From Albugo candida (Eukaryota > Oomycota > Peronosporomycetes > Albuginales > Albuginaceae): DNA of 24,404 nucleotides. A program made the position numbers and the translations under genes. This document shows positions 20,702 to 24,404 of the stretch, one piece after another (position 1 is the first letter of the stretch; each line of letters begins with the position of its first letter). The DNA lies in NCBI GenBank assembly GCA_905220665.1, contig CAJNAR010000101.1, positions 1 through 24,404 on the forward strand. Reading direction: 5' to 3'. The notes below the pieces were generated by a model that saw only the letters and a program-made list of their open reading frames with translations, was not told the DNA's origin and did no database searches.

Positions 20702-21433
20702 GATCATTAGCTTCTCCCCAAGGACAAGCTTCACTTTCTCGTCGACGTGTAATGATTCTGCTCCTGCATGAGGATTGATGACAGTAAATATGTTTCTTCG
20801 CGACGTCACTTCCAACGCGCGTAATGATGTATAGAATCGACTTTACTTTTTGGATCCAAGATATATCTTTCCGTCGCGTTTTGGACAATTGATGTATCCC
20901 TCCGTGCTCCGTTTCATCCAATTGGACAATGGAATTCTACAGAAGTGGAAAAATTCCTTATATGGATCCATGAGAAGTCTATCTGGCTTATACAGGTTGC
21001 ACATTAGGACTTTATCGTCAGCTTTAAAATAACACCGCGTTTCGACCCAGTAAGGCACTCAATCCATCACACCTCTATGCATTCGCTCTTCATCTTATTC
21101 ATCGATTTCATCATCGTCTTTTCCACTTTGTGATGACATCAAGGATTTGATCAAATATAGAGTCACCAGATCCTGATAGGCGTTAATGCGCTGAGGTATT
21201 TCTCCCATCGCATAAATTTCAACAGCTTCACAAGCCAATGTGGAAACGATGCTGATGCAGTATGCCAGAGATATTGCTAAACTTATTGATTTTTTAAGGC
21301 TCCGAATTATACGGTCCTCAACGGCGTTTATTCCATTCCTTCCCTTGTCTTTTGTATTCATTTCTACCGGGTCGATTCTTAATGAATCGATAATCATTAT
21401 AGCGTCTACATTCAGTCCCAGTATAGGATTTCT
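20702..21433 (-). pseudogene. Decayed coding region, unknown family
   Basis: One minus-strand frame runs from 21433 to a TAA at 20701-20699 with only three internal stops (TAA 21097-21095, TGA 21061-21059, TAA 20845-20843). The upstream part (ATG at 21397) has a hydrophobic segment (SISLAISLAYCISIVSTLAC) that could be a membrane helix, and an acidic tail (GKDDDEIDE). After two stops the frame resumes with CNLYKPDRLLMDPYKEFFHF and EGYINCPKRDGKIYLGSKK, then VINPHAGAESLHVDEKVK. The composition looks protein-like throughout. I cannot name the family. A real gene with nonsense mutations is more likely than chance, but only modestly. Confidence 0.35.
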
Positions 21434-22536
21434 TTACGTCTTAATCATAAGGGATGTCCTGTGCTCGTAGATCAAGACGCTTCAATTATCGCTCTCAGAT
21501 CAAAACAGTATCTAAGGACGATTTTAGCTCTTAGAGAAGTCCCATGATCCTGCAGGGAACAGAATAAGAAGACGAATAAGCATTCCTAGCGTGTATCTTG
21601 TTGTTTTATCAGGTAGAATCTGATTGTGATGAAAGAACTTTGTATGTTAAACACTGGGTAGAATGCAGAGCCACTGCAGCCAAATTTGAATAAAGCGACG
21701 AACTTGCAGAGTGACGTGCCCATCAGCATATGCATGGGCTATTACGGTATGTGTGAGTAGGGCAAACGACTACACAGTCGAGTACTTTTTTGCAAAATTT
21801 AGAATTAGACCATTCGTCATGTTCACGGTCGTCAAGGGAACGCACTAACGATCTTCGCAAAGGAGTTCGCAAAGCAAGCGTTTCTTTGCGCTACCGATGT
21901 AGCATGCCTAACCACCAGACCATACTTATTGTTGCAGGATTGTATGTAATATATTTTGAATCTGGCAACAAAGTATGACCAACCCAACATTGTCTCAGTT
22001 TGATAGATCGAAGAGTGGGAATAGACGATCAAGAATTGGTATGGTGCAACACGAACAAGAAAAAGTGTTTTCTGGCTGAATGCGCTCCATTTTGTTGCAG
22101 GATCACCTACAGCATTGTTGGAACACGTTAACAGGATCGTCCAGCAAAAGAATGCAGGTGTGTGATTTCTTGCGCATAGATAATGACTTAGAATGTCGGA
22201 CACATATGCGTACATCGAGAAGAGTTGTGTAAGCGTTTGAGAGATCCGCAATGATAATGTAAGTCTTTTCGGTCAAAAGTGAGAAAGCCACGCAATAAAT
22301 CCAAAGTCAGAGTCATAGAGTAGTCAGTTATGATACCCCTGCTAGATTGTGGGAATGGTAAAGATTGCACGGTGGTGAGTTTGCTTCTACAAAGATTGGT
22401 TATAACTCGCAGCAAACTTGATGAGGACCTAAAAGAGAATCCTAGCTGATCTCTAGCTCTCCAAATTGGTAGAAACCTACTCAACCATACTCGCTCTAGC
22501 AGGAATCCATTTCGTGCGGAAGCGAGTAGCTCTGCA
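21434..22536. other. No supported gene; 3' flank of CCG copy 2
   Basis: Minus frames at 21832-22251 and 22188-22484 are open but overlap one another and show no motif; the second begins at a TTG in the likely 3' UTR. The part near 22429-22450 matches the 3' flank of copy 1. Confidence 0.45.
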
Positions 22537-24138
22537 TCAGTTGAACCTACTTCCGATTGTATTCGAAGACATCAGTCGAATCATAGAGATATCCAACACT
22601 TGCCTATCATCCATTTTTAAAGTTCCACATGTGCTGTAACAAGTAGATTCTTCTGGAAAACCTACCATCCAAAATCGAACCAAATCTGTGATCAAAATAT
22701 CCAACGTTGAGGTCAAGCAAGTAAAGCAATCAATGTCGGGAGTTTTCGGGCGTCCTGTACTGACTAAATGTTTGATTTTTGGCAATGAGGGCGCCATGAT
22801 ATCATATCCATGACTGGAAGGTAGCATGTCGAAAGAGTGACAAAATTGGTCCGGAATAGGAGTCACTTTTTTGCAAAGTTTCATCCCCAGCTCAGATCCG
22901 AAAGAAATGCATCCAGAGATGGTGTGCAAGGATTCTTCCGATAAAACCAAGAAATCAATGCTTGAAAGGATTTTCGCATCAATTTTAGATAGATGCTGCA
23001 AGCAAACCTTACACCACTCGCGCTCTCCCAGCTCATGCTCTACCCACATACAACTTGAAGTTTGCGGTATAAGCATTGTTTCCTGGACGGCTTCTTTCTT
23101 TTTGAGATCTCTTTGTACCATATTGTAGTAGATCTTGCCTTGGGAAGGTGAAACATTATTGGTTTTTATAGCGAGGGCTATACACGAATCTAATGAGTGA
23201 AAAGTGATCCGTCCGCAAGTCTTGTCACACTGAATGTAAAAATCAAGAGCAGCCTCTACTATCACAAAAAATAAATATTGTGTGTCTCCTTCACGATATC
23301 CTTCATAGCCATACTCGATGCTGGATAGAGCAACCAGTAATGCCATTCTAGATGAAACATAAGACATACAAGCAAGGCAATTTCTTCTTGGTTTTTGACT
23401 TGTGATAAACTGGATGCATTGTAACTCCCATTTTACAGTACAATGAATAGCTCTTACCGCAGAAGCCAACTCCTGGGGACCCGTATAGTCAACCGAACTG
23501 GGAAAAATGACATGCTCTGACGAATACGGACGAGGCACAAATAGTTTTTTGACAAGATGATCACAATATTCAGCATCAAATTCGTATTGAATTCCACTGC
23601 ATACACCCGATAATGAACAAGGCTCAAAAATGTTACGTTGATGTGTGTGAAGCACATGCAAATAATATTCCTTTGTATCCATTGTAATCAATTTTAATTT
23701 CTGTATGCCTTCGGAGCTGCTCGTCATTCTGAGACAGAGGCCGCAGTCAAAACTCGTTTGCACACTTGTGAGAATGCACAGCGGCTTCAGCTGTTCATTT
23801 ACAGCAATTTGTAGATTCGATGAAGATGCCAGGGACTCCACATGCTCAAGAATTGTCACTGTGACGGAGCCGCATTTAGTTTGATGCCGACAGTCAAGCT
23901 TTGCGCTTATAAAAGAACAAGCCTGACCAGATGCTTGGAATTTTGCTATTTTGATGGACAAGTCGTTCGTGGAGATAGATGTCAGCGAAAGACGATCCAG
24001 TCCGGCAATATCTACCAGGCAGGACTGGCACCGGCTTAGGTCACTTTTGTAATTGAATTCTACGGTGATTATTCCTCGCTGGTTGGCCGCAGTTAGAAGC
24101 CATAGAAATGAGAATAGAAGCCAATGTTGATGCACCAT
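22537..24138 (-). CDS. CCG-type secreted Cys-rich effector-like protein, copy 2 (intact)
   Basis: 533 codons from the ATG at 24138 to a TGA at 22539-22537. An in-frame ATG at 24168 is possible, but the M-V-H start is conserved in all copies. Residues 1-18 are a signal peptide (core WLLFSFLWLL), so the protein is probably secreted; CCG proteins of Albugo are candidate host-targeted effectors. The mature part has 28 Cys. CxxC pairs lie at 37-40 (CQSCLVDIAG, the canonical CCG motif), 132-135, 254-257, 376-379 and 471-474. Modules 2-4 share the pattern C-x(10-12)-C-x2-C-x(30-46)-C-x(3-11)-C-x(10-11)-C; modules 1 and 5 are shorter and lack the leading Cys. No transmembrane helix is seen after the signal. 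There is no intron. Only the first pair keeps the Gly at the exact place. The molecular function is unknown. Confidence 0.9.
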   Translation of the reverse strand: MVHQHWLLFSFLWLLTAANQRGIITVEFNYKSDLSRCQSCLVDIAGLDRLSLTSISTNDLSIKIAKFQASGQACSFISAKLDCRHQTKCGSVTVTILEHVESLASSSNLQIAVNEQLKPLCILTSVQTSFDCGLCLRMTSSSEGIQKLKLITMDTKEYYLHVLHTHQRNIFEPCSLSGVCSGIQYEFDAEYCDHLVKKLFVPRPYSSEHVIFPSSVDYTGPQELASAVRAIHCTVKWELQCIQFITSQKPRRNCLACMSYVSSRMALLVALSSIEYGYEGYREGDTQYLFFVIVEAALDFYIQCDKTCGRITFHSLDSCIALAIKTNNVSPSQGKIYYNMVQRDLKKKEAVQETMLIPQTSSCMWVEHELGEREWCKVCLQHLSKIDAKILSSIDFLVLSEESLHTISGCISFGSELGMKLCKKVTPIPDQFCHSFDMLPSSHGYDIMAPSLPKIKHLVSTGRPKTPDIDCFTCLTSTLDILITDLVRFWMVGFPEESTCYSTCGTLKMDDRQVLDISMIRLMSSNTIGSRFN

Positions 24139-24203
24139 GATCCGACAACTCAGAAGTGAGAGATACATTTGAACGTCGGCAAACCCTGTAAGTTGTCGGC
24201 TCC

Positions 24204-24212
24204 TTCAGACCA
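24204..24212 (-). promoter_or_regulatory. Conserved TGGTCTGAA block before CCG copy 2
   Basis: The minus strand reads ACTGGTCTGAAGGAG, 74 bp before the ATG; the counterpart of 3219-3227 in copy 1. Confidence 0.4.
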
Positions 24213-24333
24213 GTTGTTTCGTTGTGAAAGCTGTGTACTGTACAATTTTTTGGTATGCATTTCTATACTGACTTTACTAGGTGAAAATGAGGAGCAATAT
24301 TGGTGGATTGTAATCAAGACAGAAAGTCGCTTT

Positions 24334-24344
24334 TATCAACCAAT
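24334..24344 (-). promoter_or_regulatory. Conserved ATTGGTTGATA promoter element of CCG copy 2
   Basis: The plus strand reads TATCAACCAAT. The element begins 206 bp before the ATG at 24138, against 207 bp in copy 1. Beyond it, CATAAACGCTTCT is also shared (about 24365-24377). Confidence 0.55.
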
Positions 24345-24404
24345 AAAATGAAATCATGGGAAAGAAGCGTTTATGGAAGTTGTACTCTCAAACTCTGCTG
24401 TGTC

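Noticed and set aside
22188..22484. A 98-codon minus frame after CCG copy 2.
   Set aside because: It has a TTG start, lies in the probable 3' UTR, overlaps another frame and has no motif.

Overview
The window looks like a gene-sparse, effector-rich region of an oomycete, most likely a white-rust pathogen (Albugo). The organism call is an inference. It rests on three related secreted, Cys-rich proteins carrying C-x2-C-x5-G motifs (the CCG class, formerly CHxC, known from Albugo), on intron-less genes, and on a decayed Ty1/copia element whose Gag resembles oomycete copia Gags.

Layout. 1-2740: no intact gene, with a possible decayed plus-strand coding stretch at 929-1655. 2741-5020: CCG copy 1 (plus strand) with its promoter region. 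Its frame is broken near 4474-4495, so only about 402 codons read through. 5021-7843: no intact gene, with a possible coding remnant at about 6650-7151. 7844-9960: CCG copy 3 (minus strand), a pseudogene carrying five in-frame stops. A 242-bp tRNA-derived SINE, flanked by a perfect 16-bp target-site duplication, sits inside it. An acidic plus-strand ORF overlaps it antisense. 10083-14642: a complete-length but heavily broken Ty1/copia retrotransposon (minus strand) with two LTRs of about 148 bp that differ by roughly 10%. 14813-19120: patches of plus-strand coding-like sequence in shifting frames, a decayed gene or element of unknown family. 19121-22536: no intact gene, with a minus-strand remnant at 20702-21433. 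22537-24404: CCG copy 2 (minus strand), the only intact gene of the window (533 aa), with its promoter region.

The three CCG copies share a signal peptide, a five-module Cys pattern with fixed spacing, and 5' flanking DNA that includes an ATTGGTTGATA block about 206 bp before the ATG in copies 1 and 2. The locus therefore looks like a dispersed paralog array being reshaped by duplication, nonsense mutation, frameshift and transposon insertion. Copy 2 is the probable functional member. Copy 1 could still give a secreted four-module protein.
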